DNA of 43,051 nt from Bacteroidota bacterium (GTDB lineage Bacteria; Bacteroidota; Bacteroidia; Chitinophagales; Chitinophagaceae): contig JAKQKY010000324.1 in NCBI GenBank assembly GCA_029560415.1, forward strand, positions 1-43,051. Reading direction: 5' to 3'. Each line of letters starts with the position of its first letter. Position 1 is the first letter of the stretch. The translations under genes and the position numbers were made by a program. The notes below the pieces were generated by a model. The model was not told the origin of the DNA, searched no databases, and saw only the letters and a program-made list of their open reading frames with translations. Positions 1 to 11,180 of this stretch are shown in pieces.

Positions 1-1
1 T

Positions 2-634
2 GTTTCCGTTGATACCGATATTCCCAATACCGCCGCCATCTACTTCGATTATAATCAACCGGTGATCACCAATACTGCGATTACGCAAATACGTAACCAA
101 CCGGTATTGCCATTGCAACTGCTTTCTTTCAATGCTGAAGAGATTGAAAACAGTAAAGCAAATATTACCTGGACGACCGCTAATGAATCGGGTGTTGGTG
201 ATTTCAGTATTGAGATAAGTAATGATGGAGTTAGTTTCAGCAGTAAGGCATCTGTACAGTCGAAAGGAGATTTGTATAATAGTTATATCAAACAAACAAC
301 CATGCCCGAAACAGGATCGGTGTACTTCCGCCTGAAAATTACCTACACAGATGGTAATTCATTTTATGGACCTGTTGTAAAGCTTCGGGAGAATAACCCA
401 ACAACCTTGTCTTTTAGCATAAAGGAAAATCCAGTTAAAAATGTACTGGTCGTTTCATTTGGAAATTCAAGCCTTAAAAATACCTTTGCCCGGATCGTAA
501 ATGCTCAAGGGTTAACGGTTCAGAAAATCACGATTAAAAATGAAATGGAATATATTAATGTAAGCAGCCTGGGTGCTGGTACTTATATCTTTCAAACGGT
601 GGAGGGTAGCAGCCGTTTTGTGATCGTGAGATAA
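2..634 (+). CDS. C-terminal part of a large T9SS-secreted protein (5' truncated)
   Basis: The reading frame is open from base 2, so the gene begins outside the window; the GTG at 62 is only an internal codon. The first residues (NTAAIYFDYNQPVITN) resemble the end of the repeat-type domain often found before T9SS sorting domains in big Bacteroidota extracellular proteins. Next comes a beta-sandwich stretch (LQLLSFNAEE... ANITWTTANE...) of the kind that precedes the sorting signal. The last roughly 80 residues (ENPVKNVLVVSFGN... GAGTYIFQTV... RFVIVR) match a type A T9SS C-terminal sorting domain, which directs outer-membrane export and surface anchoring. The catalytic or binding part lies upstream of the window, so its function cannot be given. 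A strong hairpin follows the stop codon. Confidence 0.8.
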   Translation, partial: VSVDTDIPNTAAIYFDYNQPVITNTAITQIRNQPVLPLQLLSFNAEEIENSKANITWTTANESGVGDFSIEISNDGVSFSSKASVQSKGDLYNSYIKQTTMPETGSVYFRLKITYTDGNSFYGPVVKLRENNPTTLSFSIKENPVKNVLVVSFGNSSLKNTFARIVNAQGLTVQKITIKNEMEYINVSSLGAGTYIFQTVEGSSRFVIVR

Positions 635-646
635 ACAGTTTTATTC

Positions 647-678
647 AAGGAAGTCCGGGTTGGAACCTGGACTTCCTT
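647..678. terminator. Bidirectional hairpin terminator candidate
   Basis: The arms AAGGAAGTCCGGGTT (647-661) and AACCTGGACTTCCTT (664-678) pair over 15 positions with one G-T wobble; the innermost pairs must open to form the loop. The hairpin sits between the stop of the T9SS protein (plus) and the stop of the minus-strand membrane protein at 699, so it could end both transcripts. Only a short T-rich tail follows. Confidence 0.6.
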
Positions 679-698
679 ATTGTTATCATCATCATAGG

Positions 699-983
699 TC
701 AATTTCCGCTAAATCTTGTTCCAAAGACGCCAACTGCTAATTCTGCCCAGGTAATCAGGAGTAAGGCCAGGATAATTACGCAAAAGATGATACGGTGCCT
801 TTTTGATCTTACTTTCCGGAGAGTAAGTTCACACAAGAGCCCGGTACCAAACAACAATGCAGCCGCAATGATAAAATCTGCCAGGGACCATTTCACTTCA
901 TCGGTAAACAGCATGGCTACAAGCGGAATGAAAAGCAGCAATACGATGCTGAACAGGATGACTTTGAGTCTTTTATTTTGCAT
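699..983 (-). CDS. Small integral membrane protein, unknown function
   Basis: A 94-residue protein with about three hydrophobic helices (KVILFSIVLLLFIPLVAMLF, DFIIAAALLFGTGLLCEL, RIIFCVIILALLLITWAELAVGVFG) separated by short basic loops (RKVRSKRH). I recognise it as a recurrent short membrane-protein type of Bacteroidota but know no function. The ATG at 983 is preferred over the GTG three bases upstream. The transcript should begin at the very well-matched promoter at 1013-1043. The gene is monocistronic, with the upstream lipoprotein gene ending at 1146. Confidence 0.7.
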   Translation of the reverse strand: MQNKRLKVILFSIVLLLFIPLVAMLFTDEVKWSLADFIIAAALLFGTGLLCELTLRKVRSKRHRIIFCVIILALLLITWAELAVGVFGTRFSGN

Positions 984-1012
984 CACCTTGAGTATTGGGT
1001 GTTTTTGTAATG

Positions 1013-1043
1013 CAAAGTTAATGAAAGTGCTTTGAAATACAAA
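1013..1043 (-). promoter_or_regulatory. Bacteroidota-type promoter for the small membrane protein
   Basis: On the minus strand the sequence reads TTTG (1043-1040), a 19-nt spacer, then TAACTTTG (1020-1013). This matches the Bacteroidota housekeeping consensus TTTG-N19-TAnnTTTG exactly. Transcription would begin near 1007, giving a leader of about 24 nt before the ATG at 983. It is the clearest promoter in the window and supports assigning the sequence to this phylum. Confidence 0.7.
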
Positions 1044-1145
1044 GTAAAAGATCTTTAACGCTAAATTTTTAGAAGAATTGAAGTTTTTGCCTCGATTTTT
1101 AAATCGAACCGAATAATATTCTACTTTGACATTATTCTCGGGTCA

Positions 1146-1745
1146 TCAGTAACCGGCTTGAATGATGGCATTGGGTTCTTTACTAAGCGCAGCTTTATGC
1201 AGCAACATTTTTTCTCCGGCAATATCTGAGCTGATCTCCACCCAGCCATTATACAATTTACCCGAATCAGCCACCTGGAACGGGAGAAACTTATGTATCG
1301 CATTTTTCCAATGTCCTTCCCAAACGGGCGGTTCGGTAAATGATGTGATCTTCTGAACCAGCATCACAGAGGATAATTCAAACCAGCGATATCCATCAAA
1401 ATTGCCTAAAGGAATGGTTGCACCACTATTCATAACAGGCACCTCTTCATTGTTATTCACCGGCAGGTTGATGGCTATATTGCTGCCGATAAGAAACTGG
1501 AGTTTGTCAACCTGGTTGATCGGGTCTCCCACCAGCAAGGTAGAAAAGGCAAGATCATTCCGGCCATCATGATTTACATCCAGTAAGAATCCTGCTGTGT
1601 TTTCGCTGATTGCCCGGTCGTTCAGATCAAAGTATTCCATGGCAGGAAGGGGAACCACAGGCGTTGATTGCGGATCTTTTTTACAGGAATTAAAGATCAG
1701 CATGAACATAAAAGCGGAGAATCCGCAAAACATTTTATTGAACAT
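1146..1745 (-). CDS. Hypothetical lipoprotein with a calcium-loop-like motif
   Basis: A 199-residue protein. The N-terminus is a type II signal peptide (MFNKMFCGFSAFMFMLIFNSC) whose lipobox Cys is residue 21, so the mature protein should be a lipid-anchored outer-membrane or periplasmic protein. Around residues 53-66 it contains FLLDVNHDGRNDLAF, an acidic DxNxDGxxD calcium-binding-type loop as seen in FG-GAP or dockerin-like repeats, but only once. The rest (QFLIGSNIAINLP..., WFELSSVMLVQKI...) looks like a beta-rich domain that I cannot assign. It diverges from the P1 peptidase at 1954; the 208-bp gap between them should hold both promoters. Confidence 0.65.
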   Translation of the reverse strand: MFNKMFCGFSAFMFMLIFNSCKKDPQSTPVVPLPAMEYFDLNDRAISENTAGFLLDVNHDGRNDLAFSTLLVGDPINQVDKLQFLIGSNIAINLPVNNNEEVPVMNSGATIPLGNFDGYRWFELSSVMLVQKITSFTEPPVWEGHWKNAIHKFLPFQVADSGKLYNGWVEISSDIAGEKMLLHKAALSKEPNAIIQAGY

Positions 1746-1953
1746 AACTGTTTTTAGATAAAAGTAATTATCGCTTTATCAAAGAAACATCATCTTATGA
1801 ACGAATTGAAGAGAAGGGTTGATGAATTGTATCAAGGCGTATTGCGGTTGTTCATTTCAAATAAAATACCCATCTTTAATAGCGTCATCACTAACAGATA
1901 AAATCCAGTGGCAAATGCCGATGTGTTTTTCATTACCCTTAAAATGACCCGCT

Positions 1954-3126
1954 ATGAATAGAATGATATTACTCTGTTGCTTAACCATTGTTTCAGGCAG
2001 TTTAATGGCGCAACGGGCAAGAGACTGGGGAATTCCTTTTGAAGGAATACCCGGAAAAAACAACTCAATCACTGATATCAAGGGCGTCGAAGTTGGATAT
2101 ACTACTTTGATCTCGGGCGAAGGCAAAAATATCATTGGCATTGGTCCGGTACGAACAGGCGTTACTGCTATACTTCCAACCGGCAAACAATGGAGGCCCA
2201 TTTTTGCAAACTGGTATACCCTAAATGGAAATGGAGAGATGACAGGTACAACCTGGGTTACCGGCTCCGGTTTCCTGGAAACCCCCATTTTAATTACCAA
2301 TACAAATAGTGTTGGGGTGGTAAGAGATGCGGTGTTGAAATGGTTTGTAAAAAATAACTGGTATAAAAATGATAAAGGATTTTACAAGGCCTTCTGGTAT
2401 ACATACCCGGTAGTGGCAGAAACCTATGATGGATTCTTAAATGATATTTATGGTTTTCATGTAAAAGAAAACGATGCTTTCCAGGCGCTGGATAGTGCAA
2501 AAGCAGGACCAGTCGCAGAAGGAAACGTAGGTGGTGGCACCGGCATGATGTGCCTGGGTTTTAAAGGCGGGTCGGGTACTTCATCACGTCTGGTAAAAAT
2601 AAAAGATACAACCTACACCGTTGGTGTTTTTGTTCAATCCAATTTTGGTTCAAAAGAGAATTTTAACATCGCGGGTGTTCCCATAGGTAAGGAACTGGCT
2701 GATACATTGAATTATAAATTTGTTTCCCCGCCGCAGTCATATAAACCGCCTGGGCAGGGTTCTATCATTGTCATTGTTGGAACAGATGCGCCGCTGTTAC
2801 CGCACCAATTAAAAAGAGTTGCGGAACGGGTATCCATTGGCGTTGGCAATGTGGGTGGAAGAGGGGAGAATTCATCGGGTGATATCTTTTTCTCTTTTTC
2901 TACAGCCAATACAAATTTTTCAAGGGATTCTGTTACACAGGTTCAGTTGTTGTCAAATGAACTGATCGATCCGATCTTTGATGCAACCGTAGCTGCAACA
3001 GAAGAAGCCATCATTAACGCAATGGTAGCTGCTGAAACCATGACAGGTATTAACGGTAATAAAGCTTATGCCTTGCCCAAAGACCTGGTGATAAAAGCAA
3101 TGAAAAAATATAATCGTATCAAATAG
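1954..3126 (+). CDS. P1 family (DmpA-type, S58) aminopeptidase
   Basis: A 390-residue secreted enzyme related to L-aminopeptidase/D-Ala esterase DmpA and the beta-peptidyl aminopeptidases. A signal peptide (MNRMILLCCLTIVSGSLMA, then QRARDWG) indicates export. Family signatures follow: NSITDIKGVEVGYTTL near residue 37, GPVRTGVTAILP near 64, and GNVGGGTGMMCLGFKGGSGTSSR near 190. Members are made as precursors that cleave themselves just before the nucleophilic Ser. By comparison with DmpA (Gly-Ser cleavage) the likely site is Gly232-Ser233 in VFVQSNFGSKENF; this is inferred, not shown. Likely substrates are short peptides with an N-terminal small or D-residue. The next gene starts 3 nt after the stop, so the two are probably co-transcribed. 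Confidence 0.9.
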   Translation: MNRMILLCCLTIVSGSLMAQRARDWGIPFEGIPGKNNSITDIKGVEVGYTTLISGEGKNIIGIGPVRTGVTAILPTGKQWRPIFANWYTLNGNGEMTGTTWVTGSGFLETPILITNTNSVGVVRDAVLKWFVKNNWYKNDKGFYKAFWYTYPVVAETYDGFLNDIYGFHVKENDAFQALDSAKAGPVAEGNVGGGTGMMCLGFKGGSGTSSRLVKIKDTTYTVGVFVQSNFGSKENFNIAGVPIGKELADTLNYKFVSPPQSYKPPGQGSIIVIVGTDAPLLPHQLKRVAERVSIGVGNVGGRGENSSGDIFFSFSTANTNFSRDSVTQVQLLSNELIDPIFDATVAATEEAIINAMVAAETMTGINGNKAYALPKDLVIKAMKKYNRIK

Positions 3127-3129
3127 AGG

Positions 3130-3747
3130 ATGAAACTGAAACCCGAAGACTTAACGCAACAAGGTTATTCGCTGCTCGATAAACTCGATCATTCCGAGTT
3201 GGTTCCATTTGTAAGAATGTATATTCGTAAGCGAACGAAGTTTTCTGTATTATATTATTTCTGCAATATTGCATCCGTTGCACTCATTGTTTTCTATTTT
3301 ATTAAGTACTACGGAAGCCCTGGATTCAGCATTGGCAAAGGATTTAGTTATATGTCGTATGGGCTTGCCATTACCTTGTTGCTGATCCCGCTCCACGAGT
3401 TTATTCATGCTTTGGCCTATAAAAGCCAGGGTGCCAAACAAACTTCATATGATATGCACCTGAAGAAATTTTATTTCCTGGCGATGGCCGATAAATTCGT
3501 AGCCAATAAACGGGAATTTCAAATCGTGGCGCTTGCTCCTTTTGTTATCATTTCATCCTCAGCCATTGTTGGCTTATTTTTCGCGGCGCCATTATGGAGC
3601 TTTGCCATGCTTGGGATTTTGTTGATGCATACAGCCTGTTGCTCAGGTGATTTTGCCATGCTGAGTTACTTCGATTTTCATACAGGCAAGACCGTTGTTA
3701 CGTATGATGACAAAGAGAATAAAGTTTCCTATTTTTATAGTAAGTGA
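3130..3747 (+). CDS. DUF3267 putative zinc metallopeptidase, membrane-embedded
   Basis: A 205-residue protein with four or so hydrophobic helices (residues about 40-60, 70-92, 130-155, 158-175). Helix two ends in the zincin motif HEFIH (LLLIPLHEFIHALAYKSQG), the HExxH-like signature of DUF3267 proteins thought to be intramembrane metallopeptidases. In the family a further conserved region downstream (here around ADKFVANKREFQIVALAPF) follows the motif. Its start codon lies 3 nt after the stop of the P1 peptidase, behind an AGAGG that can serve as ribosome binding site, so translation is likely coupled. Substrate unknown. Confidence 0.8.
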   Translation: MKLKPEDLTQQGYSLLDKLDHSELVPFVRMYIRKRTKFSVLYYFCNIASVALIVFYFIKYYGSPGFSIGKGFSYMSYGLAITLLLIPLHEFIHALAYKSQGAKQTSYDMHLKKFYFLAMADKFVANKREFQIVALAPFVIISSSAIVGLFFAAPLWSFAMLGILLMHTACCSGDFAMLSYFDFHTGKTVVTYDDKENKVSYFYSK

Positions 3748-3865
3748 GGATTGGCCAATTTAAATGTCTTTGATGTATTTGTTTTTGAATTGATATAATA
3801 AATGCTCAACTTTAATAAGCGCTTTGGAATTTTTACTATGTAGCTTTCTAAAAGAACTCATCACA

Positions 3866-5302
3866 ATGACAAAGCAACTCACCTTATTTTTTTTATTTCT
3901 TGTCTTGGGTGCAGAACTGTTCTCTCAAACAAAAAATGAGAAACTATCCGGCATTATGAAACAATACCACGAATTTAATATGTTCGACGGTGCAGTGTTG
4001 GTTGCCGAAAACGGAAAAGTTATTTATAAAGATGCATTTGGTTTGGCCAACCGGGAATGGAATATTCCCAACAGCACCGATACGAAATTCATGATCGGCT
4101 CCGTGTCAAAACCTGTAACCGCCTTCCTGGTTTTATTGCAAGTGCAAAAAGGCCTGATCGATTTACATAAAACCCTCTCCAGCTATTTACCCGAATTCAA
4201 AAATAAACCTGCAGCCAATGTAACCATCAAACAATTGCTGAGCCATACTTCCGGTATGCCCAATTATGATGTGATCAAAGATTTTTTTCCGGCAGTAAGC
4301 CGTCGGTCTTTTACCAGGGAAGAGTATCTCAAAGTGTATATCGATTCAGCACTTTCCTTTGAACCCGGCACACGCTATGCTTATAGCAGCTGGGGTTATT
4401 TTACATTAGGATATCTCGTTGAAAAAATAACCGGTAAGTCTTATGCAGATCTGATGAAGGAGGAAATTTTCATTCCTTTAAAAATGGAGCATTCTGGTTC
4501 CTATCATCACATGCAGGTTGTACCCAGCCGGGCTACCGGTTATGATTATAGTTTTGGCGGATTTACCAGCTCCGATTTCAGGGACCAGTCAAATACAATG
4601 GGCACCGGTGACCTGTATTCAACCGTGGAAGATATGTTTGCGTTTCACCTGGCGATCGCAAATAACAAATTGCTCAACAAACAACTCACCAACGAGATGC
4701 TTTCGCCCGGCATGCCGCCTGCTAAGTATGGATATGGATGGTTCAATCAAAATTTTAAGTATACCCCAACCGATAGTGTTACAGCAAACTATCACCTGGG
4801 CATGACCGAAGGTTTTATATCCTTTGCGCTCCGGGTGCCTTCTACCAATAGTTTTGTGGTGATCCTTTGCAATAGCTCGCCAACCGATTTTTTCGGCATC
4901 ATCAAAAACCTTCTCAAAGTGTTGTATGATAAGCCTGTTGTATTAAAACAGCCAGTTCATAAAAAAATGGAAACCAACATTGCCCAGTTGGGAGCATTGA
5001 AAGCAGTAGCAGAGTATCAGAAAATGAAAGCTGATACAGCGAATTTTTATATTGACTGGATATCAATGAATTTTTTAGCAGAGCAGTTGCTGACCCTGAA
5101 ACGATATGAGGATGCAAGGATTATCGGGGACAATAATGCCGCTGAATTCCCTCAAAGAGACCTGGTCATGCTTACCGTGGGAAATATATACCTTGCCTTG
5201 AACAAGAAAGAGGAAGCAATAAAATATTACCAGAAAGCACTGCAGCTAAATCCAGGATACGTTGAAGCACAAACGAGGCTCAGAGAATTGAATATTAAAT
5301 AA
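3866..5302 (+). CDS. Secreted class C beta-lactamase-like serine hydrolase with TPR tail
   Basis: I start at the ATG at 3866 because it gives a clean signal peptide (MTKQLTLFFLFLVLGAELFSQ); an in-frame TTG 14 codons upstream would spoil it. This gives 478 residues. The SxxK motif is SVSK (Ser79, Lys82). The second motif is Y173-S-S, where the family usually has YxN, so the Asn is replaced by Ser. The third region is HLG in YHLGMTEGF, in place of the KTG-type motif. The last roughly 100 residues form helical repeats with one clear TPR (GNIYLALNKKEEAIKYYQKALQLNP). Proteins of this fold are usually D-aminopeptidases, esterases or peptidoglycan hydrolases rather than resistance enzymes, so true beta-lactamase activity is doubtful. 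Confidence 0.85.
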   Translation: MTKQLTLFFLFLVLGAELFSQTKNEKLSGIMKQYHEFNMFDGAVLVAENGKVIYKDAFGLANREWNIPNSTDTKFMIGSVSKPVTAFLVLLQVQKGLIDLHKTLSSYLPEFKNKPAANVTIKQLLSHTSGMPNYDVIKDFFPAVSRRSFTREEYLKVYIDSALSFEPGTRYAYSSWGYFTLGYLVEKITGKSYADLMKEEIFIPLKMEHSGSYHHMQVVPSRATGYDYSFGGFTSSDFRDQSNTMGTGDLYSTVEDMFAFHLAIANNKLLNKQLTNEMLSPGMPPAKYGYGWFNQNFKYTPTDSVTANYHLGMTEGFISFALRVPSTNSFVVILCNSSPTDFFGIIKNLLKVLYDKPVVLKQPVHKKMETNIAQLGALKAVAEYQKMKADTANFYIDWISMNFLAEQLLTLKRYEDARIIGDNNAAEFPQRDLVMLTVGNIYLALNKKEEAIKYYQKALQLNPGYVEAQTRLRELNIK

Positions 5303-5348
5303 CAGATTGTGTTATTATAGAAAACTTAAATTTTATACTGTTAATGAT

Positions 5349-5504
5349 CAAGGAACTAAATTCGAGTTTACAGTAGTACAAAAGTTTAATCAGGGCTCCC
5401 TCCCGAAAAAAGGATGTAATTTTTTTCGAGGCTCCTTTTTTGTTACTTTTTTGCCTGCCCCGACGAGCAAAGCGGAACTCGGGGGAGAAGCAAAAAAGTA
5501 AAAT
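5349..5504. repeat. Intergenic modular repeat, copy A (one hairpin module)
   Basis: A diverged copy of the element also found at 31182-31372 and 32184-32310. The first part (5349-5442) carries CAGTAGTACAAAAG, TTAATCAGGGCTCC and a CCCGAAAAAA...TTTTTTCG stem followed by a T-run, which looks like a rho-independent terminator. The second part is a larger palindrome with outer arms ACTTTTTTGC (5445-5454) and GCAAAAAAGT (5490-5499) enclosing CCCCGA (5458-5463) and TCGGGG (5479-5484) around a GAGCAAAGCG core. It lies downstream of the beta-lactamase-like gene and may end its transcript. The short open frame 5307-5501 across it is not a gene. Confidence 0.8.
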
Positions 5505-5636
5505 GATAAAAGAGTTTCAAAGAAAAGTGATGTTTTTTAGATTAATTAATAGTACTACAGATTTTTTAATAAATCATTTCCTATCTATTATTTAATTGAT
5601 TGTATCCATCAACGGTAGTATAAAATTTAAAGTATA
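5505..5636. other. AT-rich intergenic stretch with no gene
   Basis: The remainder of the 389-bp gap between the beta-lactamase-like gene and katG, between repeat copy A and the terminator hairpin at 5637. It is strongly AT-rich with no open frame, RNA gene or clear repeat. Confidence 0.5.
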
Positions 5637-5667
5637 AAAAAGGTGACCCGAAACGAGCCACCTTTTT
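5637..5667. terminator. Terminator hairpin at the end of katG
   Basis: The arms AAAAAGGTG (5637-5645) and CACCTTTTT (5659-5667) pair perfectly around a 13-nt loop. On the minus strand the stem is followed by a T-run, so it fits an intrinsic terminator 25 nt beyond the katG stop codon. The symmetry of the A and T runs means it could also work for plus-strand transcription. Confidence 0.75.
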
Positions 5668-5691
5668 ATCAGTATCTATAGATCATATAGA

Positions 5692-8336
<2,645 letters not shown>

Positions 8337-9668
8337 ATGCCGATTACCAAAAAAAAGGAGCGACTGAAAAGGATTGTGGGGGTATCAGGGCTAGCGCTTT
8401 CTATCGTTAGTTTTACGATAGGTGCCGGTATTTTCGCACTGCCGGCGATGGTGGGTATAGCCCTTGGACCGTTTGCCGTATTTGGTTATGTATTCTGTGG
8501 CATCATGCTGGCATCCATCATGCTTTGCTATGCAGAAATCGGAAGTCGCATTACAACCGAAGGCGGCAGCTATGCTTATGTGGAAGCGGCTTTTGGTGAT
8601 TTTGCCGGGTTTGTTGTGAATTGGATCTTTGTGTTTGGTTGGAGTATCCTCGGAGACGCCGCCCTGCTGAATATCGTGGCCGATTCATTGGCGGTGATCT
8701 TTCCTTCGCTTTCTGATCCCTGGATGCGTGCTTTGTTGTTTTTAGTGCTCATCGGCTTCATGGTCATCATCAATATCATGAGTGCAAAGCAGGGAGTCAT
8801 ATTCGTAAAGTTTATCACAGTGTTGAAATTATTGCCACTCATTGCGATCATCCTTTTTGGCTTTGGTAATATTCAACCTGGGAATCTTCATTGGGAACAT
8901 ATACCCAGCGTTAAAACGTTTGGAAATACCGCATTGGTTTTGTTTTTTGCTTTTGCAGGTTTTGAATCAGCCCTTGGCGTAAGTGGGGAGATCAAAGACC
9001 CGAAGCGTACCGTGCCTTTTGGGATCATGTTGGGAGGATTGCTCGTCTTGATACTCTATTTACTACTGCAGGCAGTAACGCAGGGCGTTTTGGGAGAAGG
9101 GATGGCTGCTGTAAAAGATGCACCGTTGGCGGCAGTTGCTGAAAAGATTGTAGGAAAAGCAGGGGGTACAATTTTATTGATCACTGCAGCTGTATCCTGC
9201 TTTGGCGCAGTATTCGGTGATGTACTGAATACGCCCCGGGTACTTTTTGCAGGCGCCAATGATGGGCTTTTTCCAAAATTCCTGGGCAGGGTACATTCCA
9301 AATACGTTACGCCCTATTTGGCCATCCTGGTTTTTGGTATCCTGATCTTTATATTTTCCGTCTCTGGTGGTTTCAAGCAATTGGCCATACTCGCCAGCGC
9401 TGCTATACTGCTGGTATACCTCTCCGTGATACTGGCCACGATCAAATTGAGAATGACAAAACAGGAAACATCTGAAAAAACATTCAGGATCCCGGGAGGG
9501 TTGATCATTCCGGTCATTGGTATCGCAAGCATTGTTTGGTTGCTAACGGGGCTGAGTAAATGGGAAATACTGTCAATGGTTATTTTTATTGCAGCGATCA
9601 TCCTCATGTATGGCATCATGAGGTGGCTTAAAAAAAAAGAGAAGATTGAAGGATTGGCAGAGGTCTGA
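8337..9668 (+). CDS. APC family amino acid permease
   Basis: A 443-residue inner-membrane transporter with about 12 hydrophobic helices. Helix 1 carries the unwound-helix motif GAGIFALPA that binds the amino-acid backbone in the APC/LeuT fold. The region GGSYAYVEAAFGDFAGFVVNW and the helix 6 region FAFAGFESALGVSGEIKDPKRTVPFGI are characteristic of the amino acid-polyamine-organocation superfamily. The substrate is not determined by these motifs; an amino acid or polyamine taken up by proton symport or exchange is most likely. The ATG at 8337 leads directly into the basic N-terminal tail (MPITKKKERLKRIVG) before helix 1. No partner enzyme lies next to it. Confidence 0.93.
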   Translation: MPITKKKERLKRIVGVSGLALSIVSFTIGAGIFALPAMVGIALGPFAVFGYVFCGIMLASIMLCYAEIGSRITTEGGSYAYVEAAFGDFAGFVVNWIFVFGWSILGDAALLNIVADSLAVIFPSLSDPWMRALLFLVLIGFMVIINIMSAKQGVIFVKFITVLKLLPLIAIILFGFGNIQPGNLHWEHIPSVKTFGNTALVLFFAFAGFESALGVSGEIKDPKRTVPFGIMLGGLLVLILYLLLQAVTQGVLGEGMAAVKDAPLAAVAEKIVGKAGGTILLITAAVSCFGAVFGDVLNTPRVLFAGANDGLFPKFLGRVHSKYVTPYLAILVFGILIFIFSVSGGFKQLAILASAAILLVYLSVILATIKLRMTKQETSEKTFRIPGGLIIPVIGIASIVWLLTGLSKWEILSMVIFIAAIILMYGIMRWLKKKEKIEGLAEV

Positions 9669-9747
9669 TGATAGTCAAGTATATCGGGCATAACAATAAA
9701 GCGAGGCTACGAATATAGAAGAATGGAAATGATAGCCTGAAAACGGA

Positions 9748-9930
9748 AATTAAACACAGAGGTTACACAGAGTCCTTTTACAGAGTTTCACCGAGTCATA
9801 AAGATCCCTAAGTATCTTCATCCGAACGCTTTGAAAAAAGGTTCACATTGAGTTTACAGTATGCCAGTATTTATAATTAAAACTCAGTGAAACTTTTTGG
9901 TAAACTCCCATAACTCCGTGGTTCGAAACG
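9748..9930. repeat. Long imperfect inverted repeat (CACAGAG/CTCCGTG type)
   Basis: Most of the 369-bp gap between the permease and the next lipoprotein is this element. The left arm (about 9750-9796) reads AAACACAGAGGTTACACAGAG and then TTTCACCGAG. The right arm (about 9877-9928) reads CTCAGTGAAACTTTTT and then CTCCGTGGTTCG. The right arm reverse-complemented lines up with the left as AACCACGGAG... GTTTCACTGAG. Elements built on such CACAGAG/CTCTGTG arms recur between genes in many bacterial genomes; no transposase is attached. No second copy is in this window. Confidence 0.7.
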
Positions 9931-10037
9931 AATTTTTAAAGTCGAAAACACTATAAAAAACTCATTACACTCCCCAATTCCAAAATATCCTTCATTTTAA
10001 AATCACAACACATTATTTTTACAAACAAAATGATCTG

Positions 10038-10403
10038 ATGAAACATATAACCATTCTATTTTGTAGCGTCCTGTTGCTCTTCTCATCCTGTGGCAATAAT
10101 GAAAACAACAAACTCATCGTTGGCCAATGGAAAGGTGCCGAATGGCTGATCAATGGAAATCCTTCCGGCCGCAATGCTGCAGAAACACAATTTACTTTCG
10201 ATGCCAATGGCGATTACACTTTTACATCTCCGAATGTACTTGAAAAAGGATCTTACAATGTAGAGAATGAAATGTTATTTACAAAACCAAAAGGACAACA
10301 GGAAATCATGGTGAGGATCACAAAGCTTACTAAAGACAGTCTTATATTCGACATGAACCGTGGTGGCCAACCCGAAACGTTATTGCTGTTGCGCATTCCT
10401 TAA
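10038..10403 (+). CDS. Small lipoprotein with lipocalin-like domain
   Basis: A 121-residue protein with a type II signal peptide (MKHITILFCSVLLLFSSC, lipobox Cys18). The mature part begins with LIVGQWKGAEWLINGNPSG and continues through beta strands (TQFTFDANGDYTFTS, GSYNVENEMLFTKP, IMVRITKLTKDSLIFDM). This is the layout of the lipocalin-like lipoproteins of Bacteroidota, in which a GxW motif opens the barrel. The ligand is unknown. It stands alone, with the repeat element upstream and about 100 bp before the next gene. Confidence 0.7.
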   Translation: MKHITILFCSVLLLFSSCGNNENNKLIVGQWKGAEWLINGNPSGRNAAETQFTFDANGDYTFTSPNVLEKGSYNVENEMLFTKPKGQQEIMVRITKLTKDSLIFDMNRGGQPETLLLLRIP

Positions 10404-10502
10404 TTCCTTTCGATTTGATCACAGTATAAACAATCTTAATTGTTTTAATATCTCCTGTACCTTTTTACAAAAAATACCAGGAGCCAGTAATTTTTTATTC
10501 GC

Positions 10503-11060
10503 ATGCATAAGTCATTCGAAATATTTACAACAAATAGGTTAAAACTGCGGAAGCTTTCTGCGGTTGATTATAGGGTTATTTTCCAAAATAATTCAAAGCC
10601 CGAAATCATGGAGCTATTGGGTCTCCAATCAGATGCCGAATATGAAAAAGAATACGATAAGTTTCACCAGGGGCATTCCATGTATAACAGGAGCCTGTTA
10701 ACTTTTCAACTCATTGATCCGCAAACTAATGAAATCATTGGCAGTGCGGGCTTTCACAATTGGAGTATCGATCACAAAAGAGCAGAAATTGGATACTCCC
10801 TTAAATCAGATGAATATAAAGGCAAAGGATTGATGTCTGAAGTTATTCCCTTCATCATCCACTATGGTTTTGAGATTATGGAACTTCAGCGCATCGAAGC
10901 CATGGTGAGTCCGGGAAACCTGCCATCATTAAGACTTTTGGAGAAAAATAATTTCATCCGGGAAGGGTTGCTTCGAAAGCATTATTTTATCGGGAATGAT
11001 TGGGAAGATTCTGTTGTGTTTTCATTATTAAAGTTGGAATATGAGCGGGTAAATGAATAG
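10503..11060 (+). CDS. GNAT family N-acetyltransferase (RimJ/RimL-like)
   Basis: A 185-residue cytoplasmic enzyme of the RimJ/RimL group, which acetylates protein N-termini or small amines from acetyl-CoA. It opens with the typical TNRLKLRKLSAVD strand. Motif A, which binds the acetyl-CoA pyrophosphate, is seen as YKGKGLMSEV near residue 105, preceded by RAEIGYSLK. Motif B follows as GNLPSLRLLEKNNFIREGLLRKHYFIGNDWEDSVVFSLL, the usual C-terminal end of the family. Substrate unknown. The ATG at 10503 is the only reasonable start. Confidence 0.9.
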   Translation: MHKSFEIFTTNRLKLRKLSAVDYRVIFQNNSKPEIMELLGLQSDAEYEKEYDKFHQGHSMYNRSLLTFQLIDPQTNEIIGSAGFHNWSIDHKRAEIGYSLKSDEYKGKGLMSEVIPFIIHYGFEIMELQRIEAMVSPGNLPSLRLLEKNNFIREGLLRKHYFIGNDWEDSVVFSLLKLEYERVNE

Positions 11061-11126
11061 TAGGCTTACCTGTTCCAACAATGTTCATCATCATTTAAAT
11101 CAATCCTGCATTCATTTTAGCTATGT

Positions 11127-11157
11127 AGTATGAAATATATTTTTTATATTCCATACT
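11127..11157. promoter_or_regulatory. Inverted repeat upstream of the cytochrome c gene
   Basis: AGTATGAAATATA (11127-11139) and TATATTCCATACT (11145-11157) are complementary at 12 of 13 positions around a TTTTT centre. The dyad ends 23 bp before the ATG of the cytochrome gene and begins 66 bp after the stop of the GNAT gene. Position and symmetry suit a repressor operator, but it could also be a weak AT-rich terminator hairpin. No regulator gene adjoins it. Confidence 0.4.
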
Positions 11158-11180
11158 CTTATAAACTAAAATAATCTATT

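Noticed and set aside
1857..2300. Minus-strand frame of 147 codons opposite the P1 peptidase
   Set aside because: Antisense to a well-supported gene, with no recognisable domain or signal.
3866..5302. Antibiotic-resistance beta-lactamase
   Set aside because: Fold and SxxK motif fit, but the Asn of YxN is replaced by Ser and a TPR tail is attached; relatives are mainly peptidases or esterases.
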